From the NCBI GenBank assembly GCA_009392075.1, contig VFHG01000232.1, forward strand, positions 1 through 8,240: a DNA stretch of 8,240 nucleotides. Reading direction: 5' to 3'. The notes under the pieces are model-generated. The model searched no databases and had not been told where the DNA came from. It saw only the letters and a program-made list of their open reading frames with translations. A program made the position numbers and the translations under genes. Shown one piece after another: positions 1-5,957 of the stretch; within the stretch, counting starts at the first letter, position 1, and every line of letters begins with the position of its first letter. Source of the stretch: SAR202 cluster bacterium. Lineage in GTDB: Bacteria > Chloroflexota > Dehalococcoidia > UBA3495.

Positions 1-384
1 CGAATTGATTTTGCTAAGGTGGTCGTAGCCCAACCCTAGACGCCGGAAGGCCCCCGAACCCCAGTTGTCTACCAACACGTCCGAGTTGCGGACCAGTTCT
101 TCGAAGGCGGCCTTGCAACGGGCATTACGAAGATCGATAGAAACGCTTTTCTTGTTACGATTCACTCCTAAGAACCGGGAACTGGTCTCTCGGCCGTCCT
201 CGGCCTTGATGAACGGCCCGCGGCCCCGGGAAAGGTCTCCCGTTCCGGGGCGTTCGATCTTGATCACATCAGCGCCCATGTCCGCCAAAATCATAGAACA
301 AAATGGGCCGGCCACTATATGGGTGGCATCCAGTACTCTGATACCATCCAGAGGCAGAGGCAGTTTTTCGCCTGCTTGGGTCAT
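1..384 (-). CDS. CaiB/BaiF family (class III) CoA transferase, N-terminal part, cut by window edge
   Basis: The minus frame stays open from the ATG at 384-382 to the window edge, giving 128 residues of a protein that is usually about 400 long. Class III CoA transferases move CoA between acyl-CoAs and carboxylic acids in the cytoplasm, through an aspartyl-CoA thioester. Seen here are the family's N-terminal block: GIRVLDATHIVAGPF (residues 14-28), LADMGADVIKIERPGTGD (33-50), FLGVNRNKKSVSIDLR (71-86) and RLGLGYDHL (115-123). The catalytic Asp normally lies further on, outside the window. The block usually written as ENFRPG is DNWGSG here (106-111), a departure that may mark a subfamily. The start is supported by GAGGTG five bases upstream. 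The gene diverges from the VOC gene. The family is clear; the acyl substrate cannot be told. Confidence 0.9.
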   Translation of the reverse strand, partial: MTQAGEKLPLPLDGIRVLDATHIVAGPFCSMILADMGADVIKIERPGTGDLSRGRGPFIKAEDGRETSSRFLGVNRNKKSVSIDLRNARCKAAFEELVRNSDVLVDNWGSGAFRRLGLGYDHLSKINS

Positions 385-389
385 TGAAA

Positions 390-395
390 CACCTC
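390..395 (-). promoter_or_regulatory. Ribosome binding site of the CoA transferase
   Basis: On the minus strand GAGGTG lies five bases before the ATG at 384-382. This fixes the start of a gene whose other end is outside the window. Confidence 0.65.
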
Positions 396-500
396 GTGCG
401 TCCATCCCAACCTTGGTAGCCGAGAGCTGGGAAGGACACGTTTAGTCATATTTGCCAGCATTCTACACTGCGGCATCTTGATCCAGTGAAACCAGAATAT

Positions 501-504
501 GGAG
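501..504 (+). promoter_or_regulatory. Ribosome binding site supporting a TTG start
   Basis: GGAG ends seven bases before the TTG at 512. The only nearby ATG (499-501) is out of frame, and an in-frame TGA lies at 479-481. The TTG is therefore the only reasonable start of the VOC gene. Confidence 0.6.
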
Positions 505-511
505 TCTGACA

Positions 512-985
512 TTGAAAGTTAGAGGCGTATCCCACATCGCGGTCTGTGTGGCCGATCTAGAAAAATCCCTGGAATTCTACCGGGACCTCCTGGGGCTTAC
601 GGTGAAGATGCATTCCACCCAGGAGATGGCGCAGCGGCCGGGTGCGCAGTCGGAGCATATCTACGAACGTCCCAGAAAGTCCCGGACGGTGGCCGACGTA
701 TACGTCGACGACCCCGAATCCAGCCAGCCATATTTGGTGCTTACGTCCCATCCGGGAGACCAGGTGGACGGCGTCCCCATCAAGTTGGACCAAAAAGGCA
801 TCAGCCATATCTCGTTTGGGGTGGAAAACCTCAATGCCTTTGCCCAAGAGCTGGTCGCCAAAGGCGCATCATTGGCCGGAACCATGGACGACTTCACCGA
901 TGCGGAGGGCAACGTACGGACCATTTTCCTCTACGACCCGGACGGCATACTGGTCCAATTCGACGAAGGCCCACCGACCTATTGA
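512..985 (+). CDS. VOC superfamily protein (glyoxalase/extradiol dioxygenase/bleomycin-resistance fold)
   Basis: A 157-residue cytoplasmic protein with the two beta-alpha-beta-beta-beta modules of the vicinal oxygen chelate fold. Module one begins with VSHIAVCVADLEKSLEFYRD (residues 6-25). Module two begins with ISHISFGVENLNAFAQEL (97-114) and ends with the usual DPDG turn (142-145). Expected metal ligands are His8 and His99. The position that is usually Glu in the last strand appears to be Gln149 (ILVQF), which could weaken or change metal binding. Members include glyoxalases, ring-cleaving dioxygenases and the C-As lyase ArsI. The next gene is an ACR3 arsenite pump, which makes an arsenic role thinkable. 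However, I see no adjacent cysteine pair of the kind ArsI uses, and the protein has only one cysteine (Cys12). It starts with TTG preceded by GGAG. The fold is well supported; the reaction is unknown. Confidence 0.85.
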   Translation: MKVRGVSHIAVCVADLEKSLEFYRDLLGLTVKMHSTQEMAQRPGAQSEHIYERPRKSRTVADVYVDDPESSQPYLVLTSHPGDQVDGVPIKLDQKGISHISFGVENLNAFAQELVAKGASLAGTMDDFTDAEGNVRTIFLYDPDGILVQFDEGPPTY

Positions 986-1017
986 TTGATGAGTAGTCTG
1001 CAAGCCCCGCGTCCCCT

Positions 1018-1022
1018 GGAGG
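1018..1022 (+). promoter_or_regulatory. Ribosome binding site that decides the ACR3 start
   Basis: GGAGG lies five bases before the ATG at 1028. The alternative starts, TTG 986 and ATG 989, sit directly behind the VOC stop and have no purine-rich site before them. The protein from 1028 also begins where ACR3 proteins normally begin. Confidence 0.65.
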
Positions 1023-1027
1023 CATCA

Positions 1028-2077
1028 ATGGCCGTCCTTGGCCGGTTATCGCTGCTTGACCGCTACCTTACCGTATGGATATTTTTTGCGATGGCCATCG
1101 GCGTCGGTAGCGGTTACTTCTGGCCTGGGATATCGGATTTCTCCGAATCGCTATCAGTGGGCTCAACGTCTATCCCGATCGCGGTCGGCCTGATACTTAT
1201 GATGTACCCGCCGCTGGCCAAAGTGCGATATGAGGAGCTAGGCGAGGTATTCCGGAACTACCGCATCCTGGTCCTGTCACTGGTGCAGAATTGGGCGATT
1301 GGACCAGTGTTGATGTTTTTTCTGGCGATCATCTTCCTGAGGGACTATCCGGAATTCATGGCCGGGGTGATCCTTATCGGGACGGCCCGGTGCATCGCCA
1401 TGGTGATCGTTTGGAACGAGCTGGCGAATGGTGACAGCCAATATGCCGCCGGACTGGTAGCGCTCAATTCCATATTTCAGATACTGTTCTACTCGCTCTA
1501 CGCCTACATATTCATAACCGTTCTACCCCCCTGGTTCGGGCTGGAAGGCTTGAAGGTGGATATAACCATCGCCCAGATCGCCAAGAGCGTGGCTATCTAC
1601 CTCGGCATACCGTTCTCCGCCGGGATATTGTCCCGGTACGTGCTGATGCGGGCGATGGGCAGGCTTTGGTACGAGCAGACTTTCATCCCCAAAATCAGCC
1701 CCATTACTTTGATTGCCTTGTTGTTTACGATATTGGTGATGTTCTCACTGAAAGGCAGCGTCATCGTGGATATCCCGCTGGACGTCGTCCGGATAGCGAT
1801 TCCCTTGTCGATCTACTTCGTGGTGATGTTCTTGGTCTCCTTCTATATGGGCAAGAGCCTGGGAATCGACTACTCCAAGACAGCCGCCGTTTCCCTCACC
1901 GCGGCTAGCAACAACTTTGAACTGGCCATCGCCGTGGCTGTTGGTGTTTTTGGCATTGGCTCCGGACAGGCGCTGGCGGCGGTGGTGGGACCGCTGGTTG
2001 AGGTACCGGTGCTCATAGGCCTGGTCAACGTTGCCCTGTTCTTTCAGCGCCGGTATTACTTGTCGGAAGCAACCTAG
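1028..2077 (+). CDS. acr3: ACR3 family arsenite efflux transporter
   Basis: Inner-membrane carrier of 349 residues that exports As(III), and in some members Sb(III), using the proton motive force. The sequence follows the ACR3 pattern from end to end: [14 protein letters not shown] (residues 6-19), [19 protein letters not shown] (118-136) with the conserved TM4 cysteine at Cys122, [16 protein letters not shown] (219-234), [18 protein letters not shown] (292-309) with Glu298, and [14 protein letters not shown] (324-337). About ten hydrophobic helices are visible, and the length is normal. I chose ATG 1028 because of its GGAGG; starting at 986 or 989 would add 13-14 residues of unlikely leader. 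The gene lies 42 bases behind the VOC stop, so the two are probably cotranscribed. No arsR or arsC and no ArsR operator is visible nearby. The family assignment is very secure. Confidence 0.95.
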   Translation: MAVLGRLSLLDRYLTVWIFFAMAIGVGSGYFWPGISDFSESLSVGSTSIPIAVGLILMMYPPLAKVRYEELGEVFRNYRILVLSLVQNWAIGPVLMFFLAIIFLRDYPEFMAGVILIGTARCIAMVIVWNELANGDSQYAAGLVALNSIFQILFYSLYAYIFITVLPPWFGLEGLKVDITIAQIAKSVAIYLGIPFSAGILSRYVLMRAMGRLWYEQTFIPKISPITLIALLFTILVMFSLKGSVIVDIPLDVVRIAIPLSIYFVVMFLVSFYMGKSLGIDYSKTAAVSLTAASNNFELAIAVAVGVFGIGSGQALAAVVGPLVEVPVLIGLVNVALFFQRRYYLSEAT

Positions 2078-2120
2078 AACATTCTATGAACATCCGATCA
2101 AACGCAGTGACGGCCCGAAG

Positions 2121-2357
2121 ATGTTGACCATATTTGGCGTCATCGCCGTGACCATCATGTTTCTTTCCTACTGGGCCGAGGAGCGCTCCAGGTGGTTTGT
2201 CCTCATCTTTGCCGTGGGCTCTGGCATGACTTCCTTATACAGCGGCCTGGAAGAGGTATACCCCATCACCGTGATAGAAGGGTTATGGGCGTTGGTCGCC
2301 CTCCAGCGGTTCGTTAAAAGACACCAACGGGAAAAGATCAAAATTGTGGCTGGTTAG
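2121..2357 (+). CDS. Small hypothetical membrane protein, two or three helices
   Basis: Unrecognised 78-residue protein. Residues 1-18 and about 25-42 are hydrophobic and separated by a charged turn, AEERSR (19-24). A third, partly hydrophobic stretch, YPITVIEGLWALVALQRF (47-64), is followed by a basic tail. The reading frame is open back to 2031 inside acr3. ATG 2121 is preferred because the upstream residues ([15 protein letters not shown]) are polar and the protein would otherwise overlap the pump. No strong ribosome binding site precedes it, so translation may depend on the upstream gene. It sits 43 bases behind acr3 on the same strand, so a joint transcript is likely. Small proteins containing an EGLWALVALQR-like end occur as hypotheticals in many bacteria. 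No function can be assigned. Confidence 0.65.
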   Translation: MLTIFGVIAVTIMFLSYWAEERSRWFVLIFAVGSGMTSLYSGLEEVYPITVIEGLWALVALQRFVKRHQREKIKIVAG

Positions 2358-2411
2358 GCGCCGGCTTCTGTTTGCTTCCCGGTCGTTCGCTGTGCCGCTG
2401 AAATTACTGAC

Positions 2412-2449
2412 CCGCCGCCCCTATCACAGAAATAAGTCCAAGGCGGCGG
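2412..2449. repeat. Perfect 8-bp inverted repeat, GC-rich
   Basis: CCGCCGCC (2412-2419) is repeated inverted as GGCGGCGG (2442-2449) around a 22-base loop. It lies 54 bases behind the stop of the small membrane protein and could end or stabilise the transcript. No T-tract follows and the loop is long, so it is not a typical intrinsic terminator and may be chance. Confidence 0.3.
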
Positions 2450-2589
2450 CCAGACATTCTCCCACATCAATCACACCATCGGTGGATATCATGGTCCGCG
2501 GGGACTAGATAAGAAATGGAAAATAGGTGCGTTGCCCCCGGAGATTACTAGCTATTTGTTGATTGTCCGAATGACGGCATCAAATAAAT

Positions 2590-2625
2590 GCACTAGATTA
2601 AGGCACCAGGCCGCCTTTCTAGTGC
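2590..2625 (-). terminator. Imperfect hairpin with T-rich tail on the minus strand
   Basis: GCACTAGA (2590-2597) pairs with TCTAGTGC (2618-2625). Inside it AAGGC (2600-2604) pairs with GCCTT (2613-2617), giving 13 base pairs with a two-base TT bulge and an eight-base loop. Read on the minus strand, the stem is followed by ATTTATTTG, a broken T-tract. This fits an intrinsic terminator for minus-strand transcription and lies about 70 bases beyond the winged-helix remnant, where that gene's original terminator would be expected. On the plus strand there is no T-tract. Confidence 0.4.
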
Positions 2626-2692
2626 CGTTACTCATTGCTCCATCGGCGTTTGAGTGCCAGCCGTTGCTGGACCTGCCACCGTCGGCTGTTGC

Positions 2693-2800
2693 ACCGATGT
2701 AGCGGTAGCCAACGCCTGGCACGTTTGCAAACCATCTGAGGTTTTTCGCGTTGTCTCTGAAGTTGCGCCGCAAGCGCATGATGTGTTGCTTGAGTTTTTC
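2693..2800 (-). pseudogene. Remnant of an OmpR/PhoB-type winged-helix DNA-binding domain
   Basis: On the minus strand, between a TAG at 2803-2801 and the sequence GVGYRYIG ending at 2693, the translation reads KLKQHIMRLRRNF, then RDNAKNLRWFANV, then PGVGYRYIG. This closely follows the last part of OmpR-type effector domains, where a recognition helix of the form HI-x-RLR-x-KL is followed by a DD-x-x-NPRWI-x-TV segment and a GVGYRY hairpin. Everything upstream (receiver, start, first helices) is missing and replaced by a stop codon, so this is a fragment, not a gene. The frame runs on to a TAG at 2554-2552 without further similarity. The match was made by eye; no profile was run. Confidence 0.55.
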
Positions 2801-3139
2801 CTAACGACCCTACGCCGGGACGGGTACGAGGTACTGGTTTCAATAAATGGGCGCGAGGCACTTGATCTGGTGAACAGCCGACATGATCGCCAAATCGATA
2901 TTTTGCTCAGTGATGTTTCAATGCCCTACATGGGCAGGATCGAATTACCTAAAGCCTTGCGGCAGACCCGTCCCGACATCCAAGTCCTTTCCACGTCAAG
3001 AATGCCTCAGCAAGATGTTTTAAACCGGGCGGGTGGGTTGACCCGGTCAGAGTTCTTAGCCAAGTTTTTTAGTGTCACCGGATTCGCTGACAAGGTCCGA
3101 GCAATCGCAGCAGCCATCGGATCATCAGAAAATTCCTAA
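2777..3139 (+). pseudogene. Truncated response-regulator receiver domain, probably non-functional
   Basis: A plus frame (open from 2654) contains a recognisable CheY-like receiver from about 2777: LLEFFLTTLRRDGYEV as helix 1 and strand 2, NGREALDLV, then IDILLSDVSMPYM with the phosphoacceptor Asp at 2912-2914, RPDIQVLSTS with the Ser/Thr switch region, and FLAKFF with the conserved Lys at 3062-3064. The usual first strand with its acidic pair (VDDE) is missing. In its place are about 40 residues without similarity, antisense to the winged-helix remnant. The Pro after the conserved Lys is replaced by Phe, and no start with a ribosome binding site is found. The spacing is typical of receivers at the end of hybrid histidine kinases, so this may be the tail of a lost kinase. 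Without the acidic pair, Mg2+-dependent phosphorylation is unlikely. A short expressed stand-alone protein cannot be excluded. Confidence 0.6.
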
Positions 3140-3177
3140 GGTACGGTAAGTAAAGGCGTAAAAATCCACCTGAAAAT

Positions 3178-4629
3178 CTATTCCGGCAGGTCGTAGCTGT
3201 CCATGAAGCGGTCCACCATGCCGGTGGCCTTCCCCCAGTCATAGGTCCGGAACGAATGGTTGCGAACGGCAAACTGGGCCCCGGCATAAAACATCTCGTA
3301 TTGGGTGTGCCGGGAGCCAAACTCCGAGCCGATGGCGTCCCAAGCCAACTTGTATAGCTTGACCCGGTCTTTAGCGTTCACCACGGGCGACTGCTGGGTT
3401 TTCTCGATCAGGCCAGCCGTCTCTACTCCAGCGAAATCGACGGCCCCTGAGGGCAGCATTATCACCCCGCCGCCAGTCAACTGTCGTATCGCCTGAATCA
3501 TCTCCGGATACATCTGCTGTGCCTGCACCTGGGAGGCATACATCAGGTGCCGGTCGGGGACGTAGTATTTTCCGACGAACGAACCCTTGGCCTCCATCCC
3601 ATAGACCATCCCTTCGATCAGACCTGCCATCCCCGCCAAGCTTCCTAAACTTTCGACGACTTGAGGGATAGTGATGATGTTGGTTGTCTCGGCGATCTTT
3701 CGAGCAACACCCACCAGGAACCTCAGCTTAACCATCAACCGGACCTGGGCTTGATAGTTGTGGAAAACGTGGGCCGGGGTCTCGTGGTATTGGGTGCGGC
3801 ACATTGCCGGGTCACGGTAGACGAATACCCTTTCCCAAGGCACCTTAACCTCATCGAAGTAGACCACCGCATCGTTCTCGTCGAACCGGTACGACAGGGG
3901 GTTGTCGAATTCAGAGACGGCTGAAGCCTCGTACGATTTTCTGGATAGTAGCTTTACTCCCTTGGCGCCCAGAGGGATGGCTGCAGAGAACGCGTATTTC
4001 TCCTCGCCGGGTTGCATGGGCTGGATCGTGCCTAGCAGCACTTCGTTGGCCATGATACAGCTCGTGCCCAGCATCTTGGCCCCCTTTACGGTGATGCCCT
4101 GGGAGTCCTCATCGCAGATCCCGGCAACCAGGAATTCGTCAGCCTGCCCTCCCACGCCTTTAGAGCGGTCCGCTTGGGGGCTAACCACCACGTAGGTAAC
4201 GAACTGGTCGTGGTCCCGAACGTACTCGAAGTATTCTTCCAATGCTTTTGCACGTTTCTCACCGTGGGCTTCAAACAGGTCCAGGCGCATCATCATGCCG
4301 CACAATGACGAGGCCACATGGTCGGGAGACCTTCCTAAAAACCCGTTTGTCTGTTCCGCCCAGGCCTCTAGGGCAAGGCGGCGCTGGACAAGTTCCGCAT
4401 AGGACTCGGGCATCTGCCAAGAACGGTTCACCCGAGCTCCGGTAGGCGACTCAAAGGTCATCAGTTCCTGGTTCTCTGAAGCGGCCTGGAAGTCGTAAAG
4501 GGCCGCGGTCGACCTGATGGCATTGCGGTAAGCTGGGTGGTCGACAACGTCTCCAACGAGTTCGCCGTCAAGGTAAACGCTACGGCCGTCACGCAAGCTG
4601 TCCAGGTGGTCCTGTCCCGTCTTGGTCAT
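3178..4629 (-). CDS. HpaB-family FADH2-dependent aromatic hydroxylase (4-hydroxyphenylacetate 3-monooxygenase-like)
   Basis: Complete 483-residue cytoplasmic protein of normal family length. HpaB-type enzymes hydroxylate phenolic rings using FADH2 supplied by a separate reductase, which is not in this window. The N-terminal signature LDSLRDGRSVYLDGELV (residues 9-25) is followed by HPAYRN, GRSPDHV (99-105), the flavin-pocket segment VVVSPQADRSKG (147-158), and GAKMLGTSCIMANE (183-196). The C-terminal domain includes GGGVIMLPSG (386-395). The related 4-hydroxybutyryl-CoA dehydratase can be discounted, because the cysteines for its iron-sulfur cluster are not present. By eye, the Tyr and His reported to contact the substrate phenol in HpaB look like His104 and Tyr146 here, with Arg100 kept, so the substrate may differ. 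The ATG at 4629 has AGGA ten bases upstream. It is transcribed divergently from the first LLM. Confidence 0.9.
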   Translation of the reverse strand: MTKTGQDHLDSLRDGRSVYLDGELVGDVVDHPAYRNAIRSTAALYDFQAASENQELMTFESPTGARVNRSWQMPESYAELVQRRLALEAWAEQTNGFLGRSPDHVASSLCGMMMRLDLFEAHGEKRAKALEEYFEYVRDHDQFVTYVVVSPQADRSKGVGGQADEFLVAGICDEDSQGITVKGAKMLGTSCIMANEVLLGTIQPMQPGEEKYAFSAAIPLGAKGVKLLSRKSYEASAVSEFDNPLSYRFDENDAVVYFDEVKVPWERVFVYRDPAMCRTQYHETPAHVFHNYQAQVRLMVKLRFLVGVARKIAETTNIITIPQVVESLGSLAGMAGLIEGMVYGMEAKGSFVGKYYVPDRHLMYASQVQAQQMYPEMIQAIRQLTGGGVIMLPSGAVDFAGVETAGLIEKTQQSPVVNAKDRVKLYKLAWDAIGSEFGSRHTQYEMFYAGAQFAVRNHSFRTYDWGKATGMVDRFMDSYDLPE

Positions 4630-4670
4630 TGGGTTTATTTCCTAAATTGAGGCTAGCATTTGAGGGCGCA

Positions 4671-4699
4671 ATAATAGCACAGCGCCACTGGCAAAAAAC
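4671..4699 (-). promoter_or_regulatory. Likely promoter of the HpaB-family gene
   Basis: On the minus strand TATTAT (4676-4671) is preceded by TGC, an extended -10 element. With a 17-base spacer the -35 position reads GTTTTT (4699-4694), a poor match. Transcription would start about 35 bases before the ATG. A short palindrome GCCA-C-TGGC (4684-4692) lies in the spacer. Confidence 0.4.
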
Positions 4700-4725
4700 C
4701 GTCGGCGACCCGCTGAACACCGCTG

Positions 4726-4745
4726 GTTGACGGGTAGGCGTCAAC
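4726..4745. promoter_or_regulatory. Perfect inverted repeat over the -35 box, probable operator
   Basis: GTTGACG (4726-4732) and CGTCAAC (4739-4745) form an exact 7-bp inverted repeat with a 6-base centre. The left arm includes the TTGACG -35 box and the right arm fills most of the spacer of the LLM promoter. A dimeric repressor bound here would block RNA polymerase. The regulator family is not identifiable from the site alone, and no intact regulator gene is present in the window. Confidence 0.5.
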
Positions 4746-4754
4746 AGATATAAT
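4727..4754 (+). promoter_or_regulatory. Housekeeping-type promoter of the first LLM gene
   Basis: TTGACG (4727-4732) and a consensus TATAAT (4749-4754) are separated by 16 bases. This is the closest match to a sigma-70/SigA promoter in the window. The start site would fall near 4761, giving a leader of about 41 bases that begins just before a hairpin. Confidence 0.7.
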
Positions 4755-4766
4755 CGGGCCAGCCTG

Positions 4767-4790
4767 AGCACCGGTTCTCAAACCGGAGCT
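4767..4790 (+). promoter_or_regulatory. Leader hairpin overlapping the GGAG motif of the first LLM gene
   Basis: CCGGTT (4771-4776) and AACCGG (4781-4786) pair around the loop CTCA. Beyond an A-A mismatch, AGC (4767-4769) pairs with GCT (4788-4790). The GGAG at 4785-4788 is largely inside the stem. It stands 13 bases before the ATG, a long spacing; AGAG at 4791-4794 is an alternative weak site. The hairpin may limit translation or protect the 5' end of the mRNA. Confidence 0.45.
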
Positions 4791-4801
4791 AGAGATGAAC
4801 G

Positions 4802-5854
4802 ATGAAACTCGGATATTTCACGTTAACCGACAACCCGCCGGCGTACGGCTCAGACCGCAAAGACCCGAGCCGTTTGCTGGAAGAGGTAATGGCCCAATGT
4901 CTCCATGCTGAGGACATTGGGCTGAACTCGGTTTGGGTCCCAGAGCACCATTTTGGCCTGTTCGGGGTGCTGCCGTCGGCGCCGGTTTTCTTGGCCAACG
5001 TGGCGGCGAAGACCAAACGGGTGAAATTGGGTCCGGCAACCGTTCTGTTACCGGTCCAACACCCGCTGAAAGTGGCTGAAGAATTTGCCCTCCTAGACCT
5101 CCTAAGTGAAGGACGAGCCCAACTCTCGGTTGGACGGGGCTACGATGCCCGGGAGTACATCGCGTTTGGGGTGGATTTCGCCGAGAGTCAGTCGATCCTC
5201 TTTGAAGGTCTTGAGGTGATCAAAAAGGCCTGGAGCCACGAGACATCGTCGCATGAGGGCTTGCATTACAGTTATCCGGAGATCACAGTGCTGCCCCGCC
5301 CGGTCCAACAACCCTATCCGCCTATCTACGTGGCCTGTTTCAGCGAACCGACTCTGCGTCATGCCGCCCGGTCCGGGTTCGACGTCATATTCGCGCCATT
5401 TGCCGCCGCAATGATGTTCGGCAGTTTGCAAAACGCCGTGACAGAGTTTAAGAACGAATCTGAAGCCGCTGGCCATGTGGGGCGCAAGGCAATGTGCTCA
5501 TATTTTGTAAATGTGACATCGAACGAACGGGAGACGGTGGAGACCAAAGAAAGGCTACTCCATTATTTCCACGGCATTCTGCCGGCGTTTCCCGCGGACC
5601 GGGCAACCGCTCCCCCTCATATACGCTACTTCGTGGATATAGTGGAGCGGATGCAGACCATGACCACCGGCGATCTGGGTGACCGCAGCATTATCACCGG
5701 CAGTCCTGAAGATTGTATAAAGGTATTGAAAGATTGCGAGTCCGCCGGCATCGAAGAGGTTATCCTATACTTCGGGTTCGGAGGGTGGGACCATTCCGAG
5801 ACCATGGACTCCATGGAGCGGGTGGCCAAAGAATTGTCACCCCATTTTGACTAG
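4802..5854 (+). CDS. Luciferase-like monooxygenase (LLM class flavin-dependent oxidoreductase)
   Basis: 350-residue cytoplasmic enzyme of the bacterial luciferase superfamily, a TIM barrel that uses FMNH2 or reduced F420 to oxidise a substrate; which cofactor is used cannot be told here. Visible marks are the first strand MKLGYFTL, SVWVPEHHFG (residues 43-52), the barrel segment VKLGPATVLLPVQHPLKVAEEFALLDLLSEGR (split at 74-90 and 91-105), SVGRGYD (109-115), and the C-terminal GSPEDC (300-305), typical of LLMs. The ATG at 4802 follows the leader hairpin; an ATG at 4795 is in another frame. It is divergent from the HpaB-like hydroxylase and separated from it by a shared control region, so the two may belong to one pathway. 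A hairpin follows the stop closely. The family is secure, the substrate unknown. Confidence 0.9.
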   Translation: MKLGYFTLTDNPPAYGSDRKDPSRLLEEVMAQCLHAEDIGLNSVWVPEHHFGLFGVLPSAPVFLANVAAKTKRVKLGPATVLLPVQHPLKVAEEFALLDLLSEGRAQLSVGRGYDAREYIAFGVDFAESQSILFEGLEVIKKAWSHETSSHEGLHYSYPEITVLPRPVQQPYPPIYVACFSEPTLRHAARSGFDVIFAPFAAAMMFGSLQNAVTEFKNESEAAGHVGRKAMCSYFVNVTSNERETVETKERLLHYFHGILPAFPADRATAPPHIRYFVDIVERMQTMTTGDLGDRSIITGSPEDCIKVLKDCESAGIEEVILYFGFGGWDHSETMDSMERVAKELSPHFD

Positions 5855-5859
5855 TTGGT

Positions 5860-5877
5860 AACCGAAAAGTTTCGGTT
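5860..5877 (+). terminator. Hairpin just behind the first LLM gene
   Basis: AACCGAAA (5860-5867) and TTTCGGTT (5870-5877) are an exact 8-bp inverted repeat, which folds with a four-base loop once the innermost pair is left open. It begins five bases after the stop codon. The stem is not GC-rich and only a few Ts follow (TTCGTCTTAG), so it is a weak terminator or a 3'-end stabiliser. Confidence 0.35.
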
Positions 5878-5957
5878 CGTCTTAGATCGGTAATTGACCT
5901 GTCACAAGGCGGTCGCAGACAACGCCGGAACAGTTGGGCAGGTAAGGAGTTGGTCTC

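Larger units (their letters stand above)
2358..2692. other. Intergenic stretch without a recognisable gene
   Basis: About 335 bases between the small membrane protein and the response-regulator debris. No open frame here resembles a protein I recognise, and the stretch is visibly richer in A+T than its neighbours. It contains two inverted repeats, listed separately (2412-2449 and 2590-2625). Together with the following debris it looks like decayed former coding DNA. Confidence 0.5.

Noticed and set aside
65..445. Plus-strand open frame of 126 codons opposite the CoA transferase
   Set aside because: Its translation is Ser/Arg/Pro-rich without family similarity, while the opposite strand encodes a clear CaiB-type N-terminus over the same bases.
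441..469. TTTAGT and TACACT with a 17-base spacer as promoter for the VOC-acr3 genes
   Set aside because: Only three of six and four of six consensus matches. No better pair was found between 385 and 511 on either strand, so no promoter is called there.
986..1027. Start of acr3 at TTG 986 or ATG 989
   Set aside because: There is no ribosome binding site, and the extra residues do not fit the family. ATG 1028 has GGAGG at the proper distance.
2468..2492. Minus-strand short peptide beginning MISTDGVIDVGECL
   Set aside because: It looks protein-like but is bounded by stops after about 25 codons, has no ribosome binding site, and matches no family I can name.
2654..2776. N-terminal 40 residues of the plus-strand frame that holds the receiver remnant
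   Set aside because: They resemble nothing and lie antisense to the winged-helix remnant, so they are most likely read-through of a non-coding frame.
5894..5922. TTGACC as a -35 box for xthA
   Set aside because: At 16-18 bases downstream there is no acceptable -10 hexamer (the region reads AGACAA). The TGAC-CT-GTCA palindrome there is too short to call an operator.
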